A stretch of 64,000 nt of DNA from Palsa-504 sp963839095 (GCA_963839095.1 CAWIUF010000064.1:310001-374000), one strand, 5' to 3'. Positions 1 through 8,766 are shown, numbered from the stretch's first letter. Numbers and translations are program-made. The notes: generated by a model from the sequence alone, not told the origin.

Positions 1-116
1 CGGAGCAATGGCCCGAGGCGAATGCCCGGCAGGACGCGTTCAACCGCCAGTACCGCGAGACCGGCGAGCTGCTGGGCGCGTAAGGGCTGGGCGACGCGGC
101 TCAGGCCCGGCTGGTA
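1..116 (+). repeat. Direct repeat copy A: fragment of a broken YCII-domain gene
   Basis: These bases are nearly identical to 4525-4640 (about five mismatches by eye) and lie in the same orientation. Both copies encode the middle of a YCII/DGPF-type small protein that stops at an in-frame TAA right after 'ELLGA'. In both, the frame after the stop still reads family-like sequence ('GLGDAAQAR'). Sharing the same stop means the duplication followed the mutation. Similarity ends abruptly at about 116, where the frames of the decayed modC tail begin. The 5' part of this copy lies outside the window. Confidence 0.8.
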
Positions 117-1849
117 GCTGTGCGCGTTCGATCGGCGCCTCGACGGCCGGATGCGCAGCTCAGGACGCGGGCGAGCTGGACGGTGATGCTGGTGAAGGTC
201 TCGATGTCGGCGACGTCTAGGACACGGCACCGTAGCCGCCGGGGTCGCCGACGGTGATGCGCTCGGGCGGATGCACCACAGGATCTCGCTGCCCGCGGGC
301 AGGTCCCCGGTGGCGGCCGCGATCCGCAGCGTCCCCGCGATGATCTCGCGGGGCCGGCCATGACGCCGGTGACCAGGTTCTGGATCCCGAGCAGGCGGGC
401 CACCGCGGGCGAGGCCGGGCGGCTGAAGACCTCGGCCCGCGGTCCCGCCTGGAGCAGGCGCCCGCCGTCGATGACGAGGATCTCGTCGGCGAGCAGCGCG
501 GCCTCTTCCGGGTCGTGGGTGACGAGCACGTGGACAGGCTAGTGTCGTTCTGCAGGCGCCTGAGCTCGCGCGCAGCTCGTCGCGGACGGCGCGTCGAGGG
601 AGGAGAACGGCTCGTCGAGCAGGACGAGCCGCGGGCGGTGGCTCAGCGCCGGGCCAGGCTGACCGCTGCCGCTGGCCCCCGGACAGCTGGCCCGGCAGGC
701 GGTCCTGAAGGCCGCCGAGGTGCAGGGTGCCGAGCCACCAGGCGGCCAGCCGGGGTCGGCGCGGACGGCGAACAGCAGCGCTGCCAGACCGTGCGGTCGG
801 GAACAGGGCCATGCTCGCGGGAGTAGCCGAGACGCGCGCTTCCACGGCACCGCCGAGACCAGCTGGCCGCTGTACCGCACCTCGCCCGCGTCCGGGCCTA
901 GCAGGCCGGCCAGGGCGCGCAGCGTCATCGACTTCCCGGCGCCCGAGGGACCGAGGATGGCGATCCGGTGGCTGGCGGCCCGGTGGGCCACCGTCAGCCG
1001 GAACGACCCCACCGTGACGTCGAGATCGAAGCTCACGGTGGTCGGCGGCGCCGGGGCCGGCGGGCTCGGCGCGGCCAGCTCGGTCTTCCGGGTCCGGACC
1101 GGCCGGTGCAGCTGGCTGGCCAGCAGCACGACGATGGCGATGCCGAGCGCCAGCGCCGTGGGGGCCTGGGTGGTGGGGATCCCGGTGCTGGAGAACTGCA
1201 CGTAGGTGAAGACGGGCAGCGTGTACGGGTGGTAGGCGAGGAGCACGGTGGCGCCGTACTCGCCGATCGCGCGGAGCCAGGTCATCAGCAGCCCGGCCCG
1301 GATGCCGGGGGCGGCGACGCGCAGGCTCACCCGCCAGAACCGGGCCAGGGGCCGGTGCCCGAGGGTGGCGGCGAGGTCGTCCAGCGCCGGGTCGATGGCG
1401 GCGAACGCCGACCGGGCCGCGACGATCAGGAACGGCGAGGCGACGAAGGTCTGGGCCAGGACCACGCCGACCACCGAGTCGGTGAGGCCGCCGTTGAAGA
1501 ACTGGCCCAGGGTGGTGTACGGGCCGACCAGGTAGATCAGCACCAGCCCGCTGGTCACCGGCGGTATCGCCAGCGGCAGCTGGACCAGGACGCCGATGAC
1601 GGCGACAGCCGGCCCGCGTGACCTGGCGAGCCAGTACGCCAGCGGAATGCCGAACAGCGCCACCAGCACGGAGGTGATGGTGGCGCTGACGACGGAGACT
1701 TCCACCGCCGACCACAGGCCCGGGACGCCGAAGCCCCGGTCACCGGGGGCGGCCAGCCGGATCAGGAAGGCGACGATCGGGACGATCAGGTACAGGGCCA
1801 GCAGCCCGCCCAGCCAGGTGAGCGGGCTGCGTGAGGCCCGGTACGTCAA
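110..1849 (-). pseudogene. modB: ModB-ModC fusion (molybdate ABC permease + ATPase), ATPase half frame-disrupted
   Basis: The N-terminal half is a molybdate-type ABC permease. It has hydrophobic segments at about residues 14-31, 49-75, 82-109, 126-148 and 232-247, and an EAA-type loop at about 187-200 ('WLRAIGEYGATVLL'). After a Pro/Ala linker (about 259-270) the same frame runs into a ModC ATPase with Walker A GPSGAGKS at 300-307. From about position 850 down, family-like pieces jump between frames: 'LVLLDEPFSSLDA' (Walker B), then 'LVTHDPEEAALLADE' (H-loop) near 529, then TOBE-like pieces 'GDLPAGSEILW' and 'TFTSITVQLA' in different frames. At least four indels are needed. The C terminus ends at the repeat junction near 116. 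The permease may still be made; the ATPase cannot be. Multiple lesions favour a true pseudogene over isolated sequencing errors. Confidence 0.8.
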
Positions 1850-2828
1850 GACTGCGGGAGCACGCTCTGCAACGCGGACGGCACGCCGGATCCGGTCACC
1901 TTCGGCGGGCTGACCAGGTCGAACCCGTCCTGCTTGAGGGCCGCCTCCCCGCCGCTGCCGAGCAGGTAATTGACGAACGCCTCGGCACCCGCCTCGTGCG
2001 GCGCCTTGTTCAGGACGCTGATCGTGTAGGTGGCCTTGAGGTCCTCGCCGGTGAGCGGGACGGTCGGGATGCTGGCCGCGGTCGCCTCGGCGGTGTAGAA
2101 GAACCCGACGTCGAGCTGACCGGCCTGGAGCCGCCCGACCAGGGTCTCCTCGGGGAAGATGTCGTTCTTGTTGGTCGACAGCGTCTTCAGCGCGGGCAGC
2201 TTCTTCGAGGTGGCGGTGTCGTCATCGCCTGGACGGCCAGCACGCCCTTCGGGTCGGTGGCCGGATCGGTGAACCCGACCTTGATCCCGGGCTCGGTGAG
2301 GACCGTGTACCACGGCTTCGACTTGATGTCGCTGGCGAACTTGCTCTTCGGGTTGTAGCCGATGACCAGCGCCGACGTGGCGAACGTGCCGTACCACGAC
2401 ACCCAGTTGCCGCCCGAGGCGCCCATGAGCGTCTTGGTGGTCTTGGGGCTGGCGCTGATGAACACGTCACCCTGGTGGACCTTGCCCTTGATCTCCGCGG
2501 CCAGGTCCTTGGAGCCACCCGAGACGCCGGAGACGTTGTAGCCGGTCGCCGTCTGGAAGGCCGGCCCGATCTGCTTCTGCATCAGGTTGACCAGCGACCC
2601 GGCGTACAGGACGTTGACCGGCCCCGATCCCGTCGCGGACGACGAGGCGGAAGCGGACGGCGACCCCGCCGCCGAGGTACTGCTCGCCCCGCCCGTAGCC
2701 CCGGACGAACTGCTGGATGAACTGCAGCCCGCCGCAGCCAGCGGAACGCACAGCAGCGCGACCACTGCTGCTTTACGAGGCATGCCGGCGAACCGCCGGG
2801 CCCGGCCTGGCCCATGAGAGATCATCAT
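1846..2828 (-). pseudogene. modA: ModA/WtpA-like molybdate-tungstate binding lipoprotein, one frameshift
   Basis: This encodes an extracytoplasmic substrate-binding protein. An alternative ATG at 2783 gives a clean lipoprotein signal ending in the lipobox 'AAAGC' (Cys20), followed by a Ser/Gly-rich tether. The mature part has 'VLYAGSLVNLM' and 'GGSKDLAAEI', typical of the ModA/WtpA fold. The frame breaks at about 2218-2225. The remainder ('KKLPALKTLS' through 'PSALQSVLPQS') is read in another frame to the stop at 1846. The tail overlaps the start of the modBC gene by 4 bases, so the operon order is modA-modBC. It would deliver oxyanion to ModB. The single lesion could be an error, but the partner ATPase is independently broken. 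Confidence 0.78.
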
Positions 2829-2840
2829 TGGCCGACCATA

Positions 2841-4433
2841 TCAATCGGTAGTCACACAAAGACATGCTGGTTGCCGAACTGTAACTGCCCGGCGTAAGGA
2901 GCCGCGCCGGGCCCCGGCGTAGCCGAGCAGGGCCGCCAGCCCCAGGGCGCTGCGCGGGGTGTAGGCGATCCGCCACAGCCCGCCGTGCGCGGCCGCGCGG
3001 GCCTCGTCCTGCCAGGGATGGGCCAGGGCCGGGACGGCGCCGGTTTCCAGGTCGTGGACGAGCAGCGCCGCCATGAGCGTCCTGGTGGTGGCGGGCTCGA
3101 AGACCTCCACGCCGAACCGGCCGGCCCCCGCGTACGCCGCCGCCAGCACCCGGTTCCTGGTCACCGACCGGGTGCGGGTCGGCGGGGCGACGTTCATCGA
3201 GACGGTGGCGCCGCCGCCCCTGGCGACCGTGGCACGCCACCGCTGCAGGCGCTTGGCCAGCACGTAGTTCGGTCCCTGCTGGGCGATCAGGCTGTCGCAG
3301 ATGCCCGGATCGGCCCCGGGCGGGTAGGCGGGGCGGAGCAGCCGCCCGCCGGACAGCGCCCGCAGCGGGCCGCCGCCGAGCTTCGCCACCGGGGACCGGC
3401 TCGCATAGGCGCGAGCCGACTGCGCGACCGCCTCGGCGGGCACGGCGAACACGTCGGTGGGGGTGGCGAGGAACCCGAGCGAGAGGTCGTTCCGCCCGGC
3501 CGCCAGGCGCACGGTCAGCGCGTCGACGGCGCTGGCGACCCGGACGTTGGCCGCGCCATCGGCGTAGACGTAGTTGCCGAGCGTCAGCGGCCCACTGGTG
3601 GCGGCCAGCCAGTCAGCGACGGCGGGGACGTCGCCGGTGAGGTCGAAGCCCACCCGTTCGGCCAGATCTGGGTGGTCGGCGGGACCGGCGGTCCCTCCTG
3701 CGGTGCCGTCGTCCGGCCCTCCGCGGGCGACCGGGGCGAGCAGCGTTCCGGCGCTGCCCCGCGCCATCGCGAGCACCCGCTGCCAGACGGCCGGGCTCGG
3801 CAGGTCGACCGCCGCTACCCGGACGCCCCAGCCCAGCAGGACCGAGAGCGGGCCGATCTCGGCGCCCGCGCCGAGCACGGCGACCGTGCGGCCGGACAGG
3901 GCCAGCATCTGCGGGCTCGCCGCCACCGTCGCGACGGCGTCCGCGCACGACGGCTCGATGACGCCGGCGGTGACCCACGCCTCCAGCCGCCGCCGCAGGG
4001 CGTCGCCGCTCAGCCGCTCCCCCCGGTACGGTACCGAGAGCGTGCGTTCCGCGGTGCCGGTGCCGGTCACCGTGACCGTGTCCAGCTCGCTCCGGGACGC
4101 CGCCGAGATCAGCGTGTCCAGCCCGCTCTCGGTGCCGTCGGGGCCGATGACGCGCATCCGCTGATGCAGCGACGCCAGGCCGTCGCGCGCCACCGATACC
4201 GCGGCCTGCCGCGACGCCAGCCCGGCTTCGATCAGCCTGCGGAAGTGTGCCAGGTAACCCGCGCGCCAGTTGGCCTCCTGGCGGGCGGCGAGCGCCCCGG
4301 CCTGGTCCACCCGGCTCAGCGCGTCGGCGACGACCGCCTGACCCAATGCCGACGTGCTCCGGCGGCCGTCCGCCGCGACGGGAAAGGCCACTCCGGGCTG
4401 CTCGCCGCCGCTCGCCGGCGTATTCGCGGTCAC
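2841..4433 (-). CDS. Unknown protein with a Rossmann-like dinucleotide motif, upstream of modA
   Basis: A 530-residue protein that I do not recognise as a named family. A glycine-rich segment at about residues 184-202 ('TVAVLGAGAEIGPLSVLLGWG') followed by an acidic residue after the next strand ('VAAVDLPSP') looks like a Rossmann nucleotide-binding site, so a short-chain or saccharopine-dehydrogenase-like oxidoreductase is possible. There is no signal peptide. The GTG start at 4433 is chosen because sequence 5' of it loses family character and runs into the divergent YCII pseudogene. The stop lies 12 bases before the modA start, so it is probably the first gene of the mod transcript. Unlike its neighbours, its frame is intact. 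Confidence 0.6.
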   Translation of the reverse strand: MTANTPASGGEQPGVAFPVAADGRRSTSALGQAVVADALSRVDQAGALAARQEANWRAGYLAHFRRLIEAGLASRQAAVSVARDGLASLHQRMRVIGPDGTESGLDTLISAASRSELDTVTVTGTGTAERTLSVPYRGERLSGDALRRRLEAWVTAGVIEPSCADAVATVAASPQMLALSGRTVAVLGAGAEIGPLSVLLGWGVRVAAVDLPSPAVWQRVLAMARGSAGTLLAPVARGGPDDGTAGGTAGPADHPDLAERVGFDLTGDVPAVADWLAATSGPLTLGNYVYADGAANVRVASAVDALTVRLAAGRNDLSLGFLATPTDVFAVPAEAVAQSARAYASRSPVAKLGGGPLRALSGGRLLRPAYPPGADPGICDSLIAQQGPNYVLAKRLQRWRATVARGGGATVSMNVAPPTRTRSVTRNRVLAAAYAGAGRFGVEVFEPATTRTLMAALLVHDLETGAVPALAHPWQDEARAAAHGGLWRIAYTPRSALGLAALLGYAGARRGSLRRAVTVRQPACLCVTTD

Positions 4434-4469
4434 GAGAACATCATCGCGCGCGGACTTAAGCTCCGTGCC

Positions 4470-4696
4470 GTGAAGTACCTGCTGTTGATCTACGGGAACC
4501 AGGAAAAGTGGGCGTCGATACCGGCGGAGCAATGGCCCGAGGCCATTGCCCGGCAGGACGCGTTCAACCGCCAGTACCGCGAGACCGGCGAGCTGCTGGG
4601 CGCGTAAGGCCTGGGCGACGCGGCCCAGGCCCGGCTGGTACGGCTTGCCCGAGCGCCGCTACCTGCCCCTCCAGGCCGCGCGGCTGGCCGGCTGAG
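4470..4696 (+). pseudogene. Truncated YCII/DGPF-domain protein; in-frame TAA (copy B of the direct repeat)
   Basis: The GTG at 4470 starts the canonical YCII N terminus ('KYLLLIYGNQEKW'). The frame reaches TAA at 4605-4607, where the family normally has a tyrosine. Past the stop the same frame continues in family style to about 4645. A +1 shift then reads 'YGLPERRYLPLQAARLAG' to a TGA near 4696, which could be a remnant of a neighbouring gene. YCII proteins are small ferredoxin-like-fold proteins, often next to ECF sigma factors. Bases 4525-4640 duplicate 1-116. Confidence 0.72.
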
Positions 4697-4792
4697 GGAA
4701 AGATGTGTCAGCCAGCCGCGGGCGGGTAGGCAGCGCCGCGCTCCCGGCCGTGGGCCGGAGCTGCCAAGGACGGCTGTCGAAAAGGAGGCCTG

Positions 4793-5188
4793 ATGAGCGA
4801 GAGCCAGCAGAGCGAAGGTTACGACCAGGATCAGAACCAGGGCTACGGCCAGGGCGATCAAGGCCAGGACCAGGGTTACGGTCAAGACCAGGGTGGCCAG
4901 GACCAGGGCCAGGGTGGCCAGGGCCAAGGCCAGGGCTACGGCGGCCAGGGTGGCCGGGACCAGGGCTATGGCCAGAACCAGAGTCAGGGTTACGGCGGCC
5001 AGGATGATCAGGGTGGCCAGGATCAGGGCTATGGCGGCCAAGGTAATCAGGGGGGCCAGAGTCAGGGTTACGGCGGCCAGGATGATCAGGGTGGCCGGGA
5101 CCAGGGCTACGAGCGGGACCGGGACCAGGATTCCGACCAGGGTGGTGGCCAGGGCCAGTACGGCGGGGACCAGCAGTCGGGGTACTAG
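4793..5188 (+). CDS. Low-complexity Gly/Gln/Tyr/Asp prion-like protein
   Basis: A 131-residue protein made almost only of G, Q, Y and D with some N, R and S. It is organised as imperfect repeats of the type 'GGQDQGYGGQ' with a Tyr roughly every 8-15 residues. There is no hydrophobic core, signal peptide or transmembrane segment. The start is well supported: AAAGGAGG lies a few bases before ATG. The repeated DNA unit (variants of 'ggccaggatcagggttacggc') shows internal duplication. The composition resembles the low-complexity domains of eukaryotic FUS/EWS-type RNA-binding proteins; that is a compositional analogy, not homology. A strong hairpin follows 37 bases after the stop, so it is probably monocistronic. 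The function is unknown; self-association or stress desiccation roles are guesses. Confidence 0.72.
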   Translation: MSESQQSEGYDQDQNQGYGQGDQGQDQGYGQDQGGQDQGQGGQGQGQGYGGQGGRDQGYGQNQSQGYGGQDDQGGQDQGYGGQGNQGGQSQGYGGQDDQGGRDQGYERDRDQDSDQGGGQGQYGGDQQSGY

Positions 5189-5224
5189 CCCGGCTAGCTA
5201 GACCGGCGGCGATCTCGTCGGGTG

Positions 5225-5257
5225 GCGGCCGTGACGAGTACTGCTCGTCACGGCCGC
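5225..5257 (+). terminator. Perfect 14-bp hairpin after the low-complexity gene
   Basis: Arms GCGGCCGTGACGAG (5225-5238) and CTCGTCACGGCCGC (5244-5257) pair perfectly around a 5-base loop (TACTG). There is no clear U-tract, as is common for actinobacterial terminators. It is placed to end transcription of the 4793-5188 gene. Confidence 0.7.
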
Positions 5258-5383
5258 TTCATGAAGGCGTCGTCGGCCGCCGGTGGCGGTAAAACGGCCA
5301 CGGACACGACGGTAGCGTGAGCTGGGAACCGAGACGTGCTAGTCTCCCCCGCCTACGACGACGGGGCGACCACGGAGGCGGAA

Positions 5384-5443
5384 ATGCTCGAGTCCCAGCG
5401 TGCCCGGTTCGCGCGGCTCCACGAACGTCACGCCGGTAGGTAG
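5384..5443 (+). pseudogene. 19-codon start of a PEP-mutase/isocitrate-lyase-like gene, or a leader peptide
   Basis: An ATG with GGAGG 7 bases upstream opens 'MLESQRARFARLHERHAGR' and ends at TAG (5441-5443), five bases before the GNAT start. The peptide resembles the extreme N terminus of PEP mutase/isocitrate lyase-family proteins ('..FRALHERHAG..'), so it may be a 5' remnant. Equally it could be a leader that couples translation to the next gene. The evidence is thin in either case. Confidence 0.3.
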
Positions 5444-5448
5444 CGCCG

Positions 5449-5997
5449 GTGGAACTGACCCGGACGCCGCGCCTGCTGCTGCGGCACTGGGAGGACGCCG
5501 ACCTCCCCGCGTTCTTCGACCTCTACTCGCGCGACGACGTCATGCGGTGGCTGGGAACGCACCCGCGCCGCGCCCTGGCGACCACGGACGAGGCGCGGGA
5601 GCGGCTGGACCGGTGGATCGCCGGCGGCCGCCGGCTCGACCCGCCGCTCGGCATGTGGGCCATGGTCCCGCTGGCCCCCGCGGAGCAGCATCCGGTCGGG
5701 ACGCTGCTGCTGATGCCGCTTACGGACGCCGACGGCCCGGCCGGCCTGCCGGAAATCGGCTGGCACCTGCATCCGCGCTGTCAGGGGCAGGGGTTCGCCA
5801 CCGAGGCCGCGGAAGCGGTCCTCGCCGCGGCGGCCGCGGCGGGGATCGACGAGGTCCTGGCGCTGACCGACCTCGACAACGTCCGCTCGCAGGCCGTGGC
5901 CGCCCGGCTGGGCATGGCCGACGAGGGCATGACCGGACGCTGGTACGGCCTGACGACGCGCCAGTTCCGCAAGTCCCTCCCGGCCGGGGACCGCTAA
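5449..5997 (+). CDS. GNAT family N-acetyltransferase (RimJ/RimL type)
   Basis: A 182-residue protein of the Acetyltransf_3 type, which transfers acetyl from acetyl-CoA to an amine, often an N-terminal amino group or a small molecule. It opens with the usual 'TPRLLLRHWEDADLPAF' strand-helix. It has the acetyl-CoA loop at about residues 109-117 ('HPRCQGQGFATEA', a Q-x-x-G-x-G/A motif) and a later 'NVRSQAVAARLGM' segment, where an Asn and helix normally contact CoA. The GTG start at 5449 precedes the conserved N terminus. The substrate cannot be told. It follows a short reading frame with good ribosome binding, so it may be translationally coupled. Confidence 0.85.
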   Translation: MELTRTPRLLLRHWEDADLPAFFDLYSRDDVMRWLGTHPRRALATTDEARERLDRWIAGGRRLDPPLGMWAMVPLAPAEQHPVGTLLLMPLTDADGPAGLPEIGWHLHPRCQGQGFATEAAEAVLAAAAAAGIDEVLALTDLDNVRSQAVAARLGMADEGMTGRWYGLTTRQFRKSLPAGDR

Positions 5998-6030
5998 GGC
6001 CAGGAGCCAGGCGAGCTCGGAAGGCCGGGC

Positions 6031-7299
6031 TCAGCCGCCCTTGCCGTCATCGCCACCAGGACCTTTGCCCTTGCCCTTATCTGGGCCGTTCCCGTTCCCG
6101 TTCCCGTTGCCCTTGCCTTTCCCGGGCCCGGGACCCGAGGCGACCGCGTTGACAACGGGAACCACGGCTGCTGGCAGCCGGTGAGCGGCGGGACCCTGGG
6201 CCGCGGCCGCCGTCTGAGGCCGGGTCCGGCTCGCTACCGGGCGTCCGGAGGACGGGGCGGCGACGTCGTGGCCGCGCGACGCCGACGCGCGGGCCGACGA
6301 AGACGCCGGATGCGGAGACGCAGACGCAGACCCTGGGGACGAGGAAGCGGCGGCTGGGCGTGAGGGAGACGCGAACCCGATGAGGCTCGCGACGACGATC
6401 ACGATGACGGCGGCGACAACGGCGCAGGCGTAGGTGAGGACGGCACGGCGGCGCATCTGGCCCTGGTCCGGGACCGGGTCACCGGTGCCATCGCGGAGCT
6501 GGGCCGCCCGGGCGGTTACCTCGGCGGCGTCGCCGAGACGGCGGGCTGGGTCTTTCGCCGTCAGCCGCATCACGAACGTGGTCACGTCAGGCGCTAGCGA
6601 CGAGGGCAGCGGCGGCAGCGGGCGGTCGCGGTGGGCCAGCGCGACCTCGATGGGCGTTCCGGTGTACGGGCGGGCGCCGGTCAGGCACTCATACGCCACG
6701 ATCCCCAGGGAGTACAGGTCGCTGGACGTTCCGGCTCCGTCCCCCATGGCACGCTCCGGCGCCAGGTAGCCCGGCGTGCCGATCAGCTCGCCGGTGGCCG
6801 TGACCGATGCCGAGTCGACTGTGTGCGCGATCCCGAAATCCGTGATCTTGACGGTGCCCCGGGGGGTCAGCAGCAGGTTGCCCGGCTTGATGTCGCGGTG
6901 GACCATCCCGGCGGCGTGCGCAGCCTGCAGGCCGGCCGCGGCCTGGGCGACGATGTCCATGGTCCGGGTGGCATCCAGCGGGCCGCCGGCCAGCACCGTC
7001 TCGAGCGACGCCCCGTCCACCAGCTCCATCACCAGGTAGGGCGGCTGCCCGCCAGCCGCCTCGCCGTAGTCATGGACCTGCGCGATGTTCTCGTGGGACA
7101 GGGCCGCGGCGTGCCGGGCCTCGGCGCGGAACCTGGCCATGGCCTGCCCCTGGCCGGCGTAGCGGGGATGCAGCAGCTTGACCGCCACGGACCGGGACAG
7201 CACCCTGTCCGCCGCGCGCCACACCTCGCCGTAACCGCCGCTGCCGATCTGTTCCTCGAGCACGTACCGTCCGCCGAGGACCGCTCCCGCCTGGACCAT
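6031..7299 (-). CDS. PknB-type Ser/Thr protein kinase with a Gly/Lys/Asn repeat tail
   Basis: A 422-residue membrane-anchored kinase. The kinase domain covers about residues 11-270, with the Gly loop GSGGYG, ATP lysine K41, catalytic HRD at 134-136, DFG at 154-156 and APE at 180-182. All key residues are present, so it should be active. One transmembrane helix lies at about 287-310. The exterior part (about 110 residues) is a Ser/Ala/Pro-rich stalk ending in a striking run of alternating G with K, N and D ('GKGKGNGNGNGNG' and 'KGKGKGPGGDDGKGG'). No PASTA domains are present. The extracytoplasmic tail is presumably a wall- or polyanion-contacting sensor; this is inference. It stands alone, with no linked phosphatase. 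Confidence 0.9.
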   Translation of the reverse strand: MVQAGAVLGGRYVLEEQIGSGGYGEVWRAADRVLSRSVAVKLLHPRYAGQGQAMARFRAEARHAAALSHENIAQVHDYGEAAGGQPPYLVMELVDGASLETVLAGGPLDATRTMDIVAQAAAGLQAAHAAGMVHRDIKPGNLLLTPRGTVKITDFGIAHTVDSASVTATGELIGTPGYLAPERAMGDGAGTSSDLYSLGIVAYECLTGARPYTGTPIEVALAHRDRPLPPLPSSLAPDVTTFVMRLTAKDPARRLGDAAEVTARAAQLRDGTGDPVPDQGQMRRRAVLTYACAVVAAVIVIVVASLIGFASPSRPAAASSSPGSASASPHPASSSARASASRGHDVAAPSSGRPVASRTRPQTAAAAQGPAAHRLPAAVVPVVNAVASGPGPGKGKGNGNGNGNGPDKGKGKGPGGDDGKGG

Positions 7300-7346
7300 T
7301 GGCGGCCGCTACCCCGGGCGCCCCCGTTCAATCACGGTCCGGGCGC

Positions 7347-7541
7347 GCGGACTGCCTGCGGATCGACACGGCCGTCCGGGGCGCCGTGCTGCTGGCCAAC
7401 GCGGTGATCCACGTCGTGCTCGTCTACACGCTGCCGATCGACCTCATCTCCGTCGTCACCACCGTGGAGTAGTTCGCCTCGCTGGCCCTCTTGATCACCT
7501 GGCACGTCTGGTACATCCGCAAGGAAAACCTCGACGCTTGA
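7347..7541 (+). pseudogene. Remnant of a small membrane protein with an internal stop
   Basis: One frame reads two hydrophobic stretches, 'AVLLANAVIHVVLVYTLPIDL' broken in two at an in-frame TAG (7470-7472), then 'FASLALLITWHVWYIRKENLDA' to TGA at 7539-7541. The second part looks like a genuine C-terminal membrane helix with positive charges inside. There is no convincing start. I see it as a decayed small membrane protein; the family is not recognised. Confidence 0.35.
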
Positions 7542-7544
7542 CCG

Positions 7545-8627
7545 TTAAATCCGGTTCGTGCGGGGCGGCCCTTGTTGCGCGGGTGGTCTGAAGAGCTTGA
7601 TCGCCAGTTCCCGTCGGGCGCGGACCCCGGTCTTCGCGAAGATGGCCTTGAGGTGGTCTTGCACGGTCCACGCCGAGATCGACAGGGCCGAGGCGATTTC
7701 CTGGTTCGTTTCGTGGCGCAGAATTGCCAGCGCGACCTGCGTTTCGCGGTTGGTGAGCCCGTAGGTGCGCAGTAGCAGTTCGCCGATTTCGCTTCGTCGC
7801 GCACGGCGGATTGTCACCGCTACGAGTTCCCTCGGGCCGGACAGCGAGGCGGCCTCAAGCAGCACCCAGCTCCCGTCTGCTCCCGGAAGCATGGTACGAG
7901 TCATCGTCCGGTCCGGGCCTGGCGCTGGCGGCTCGCGGGCGGCAGCGGTTCGAGTCGAGACCGCAAGCGCGCCGAGCACGTCAGGTGCAGGGCCGGTCCT
8001 TCCGCGGGGAAGCTGATCGAGCAGGTCTTGCGCGGCCGCTGTCAACATGTCCACACGACCGGCCTCGTCAACCACCACGACGGCCGGGGCGGCGTCCAAC
8101 GGGATCATCCCGGAGTTGGCGTCCAGCAACGCCGCCCGCCACGCGCGAGCCAGATGCGGCACAAGCTGTTCGACTGACGCGGCTTCGGCCGTGGTGAACG
8201 TGCCGGCCGAGAACCGGAACAGCGCCAGCCAGCCCCAGCTGGTCCCGTCAACGGTCAGCACGGCCCGGAGCTCATCCGAGACGCCGAGCGGGGCGAGGAC
8301 CATCCGGTACCGGGCGCTGCGGTCGAGGTGGCCGTCGGTCGCCGCGGAGAGGACGCCGACATGGCGGGCGGCGCGCGCAAGTTCGGCAATCTTCGTGACA
8401 TCGGGGATAGTGAGCTCGTACTCCCAGGCGCGCAGCGCCGCCACCGAATCGGACGAGGTGCTGCAGTTGGTCACCGGCCACAATGTCGCCGGGTCGAGCA
8501 GTCCCCAGCACGCCATCCCGAACGGAACGACGGATCCCAGCGCCTGCAGCAGCCCAGGAGTCAGCTCTGCCCGATCAAGCACACGGGCGTGGCGCATCAC
8601 CTCGTTGAATGCGACCTGCGACTTCAC
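7545..8627 (-). CDS. LuxR-family transcriptional regulator
   Basis: A 360-residue DNA-binding regulator. The C-terminal GerE/LuxR helix-turn-helix spans about residues 285-348 ('LTNRETQVALAIL', 'NQEIASALSISAWTVQDHLKAIFAKTGVRAR' in pieces). It has the invariant Glu, the Ile-Ala turn and the Val-x-x-His-Leu recognition helix. The N-terminal roughly 270 residues have no clear phosphoacceptor domain. They look like a GAF/PAS-like sensory region ('PAVVVVDEAGRVDMLTAAAQ' resembles a PAS strand). It is transcribed divergently from the SnoaL-like/hemerythrin pair at 8767-9920, with a 139-bp shared control region, so it probably regulates that pair. It contains no P-loop, so it is not a LAL-type regulator. 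Confidence 0.85.
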   Translation of the reverse strand: MKSQVAFNEVMRHARVLDRAELTPGLLQALGSVVPFGMACWGLLDPATLWPVTNCSTSSDSVAALRAWEYELTIPDVTKIAELARAARHVGVLSAATDGHLDRSARYRMVLAPLGVSDELRAVLTVDGTSWGWLALFRFSAGTFTTAEAASVEQLVPHLARAWRAALLDANSGMIPLDAAPAVVVVDEAGRVDMLTAAAQDLLDQLPRGRTGPAPDVLGALAVSTRTAAAREPPAPGPDRTMTRTMLPGADGSWVLLEAASLSGPRELVAVTIRRARRSEIGELLLRTYGLTNRETQVALAILRHETNQEIASALSISAWTVQDHLKAIFAKTGVRARRELAIKLFRPPAQQGPPRTNRI

Positions 8628-8661
8628 GCTTCGATTATAGAAGCGCTACCCCGCGGGTGAA

Positions 8662-8682
8662 CATCCCTAGAAAACTGGGATG
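8662..8682. promoter_or_regulatory. Inverted repeat in the LuxR / SnoaL divergent promoter
   Basis: CATCCC (8662-8667) and GGGATG (8677-8682) form a 6-bp inverted repeat separated by nine A-rich bases. It lies between the divergent starts at 8627 and 8767. A second small dyad, CTTC-N7-GAAG, sits at the 5' end of the LuxR gene near 8628-8642. Either could be the operator of the LuxR protein; neither is tested. Confidence 0.4.
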
Positions 8683-8766
8683 GCCGTCCGGCCTGACGTC
8701 GCCTAGCTTCCAGTCGTGAAGGGCCGATGCGGGCATCGGCCACCACTAACGGAAGGGCCGGCCAGC

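Noticed and set aside
4793..5188. Tandem repeat or CRISPR-like array
   Set aside because: Repeats are imperfect, in frame, with strong start signals and no spacer structure, so a coding low-complexity protein fits better.
7921..7960. GTTCGAGTC-like tRNA T-loop within the LuxR gene
   Set aside because: The match is short, without a cloverleaf, and lies inside a well-supported coding sequence.
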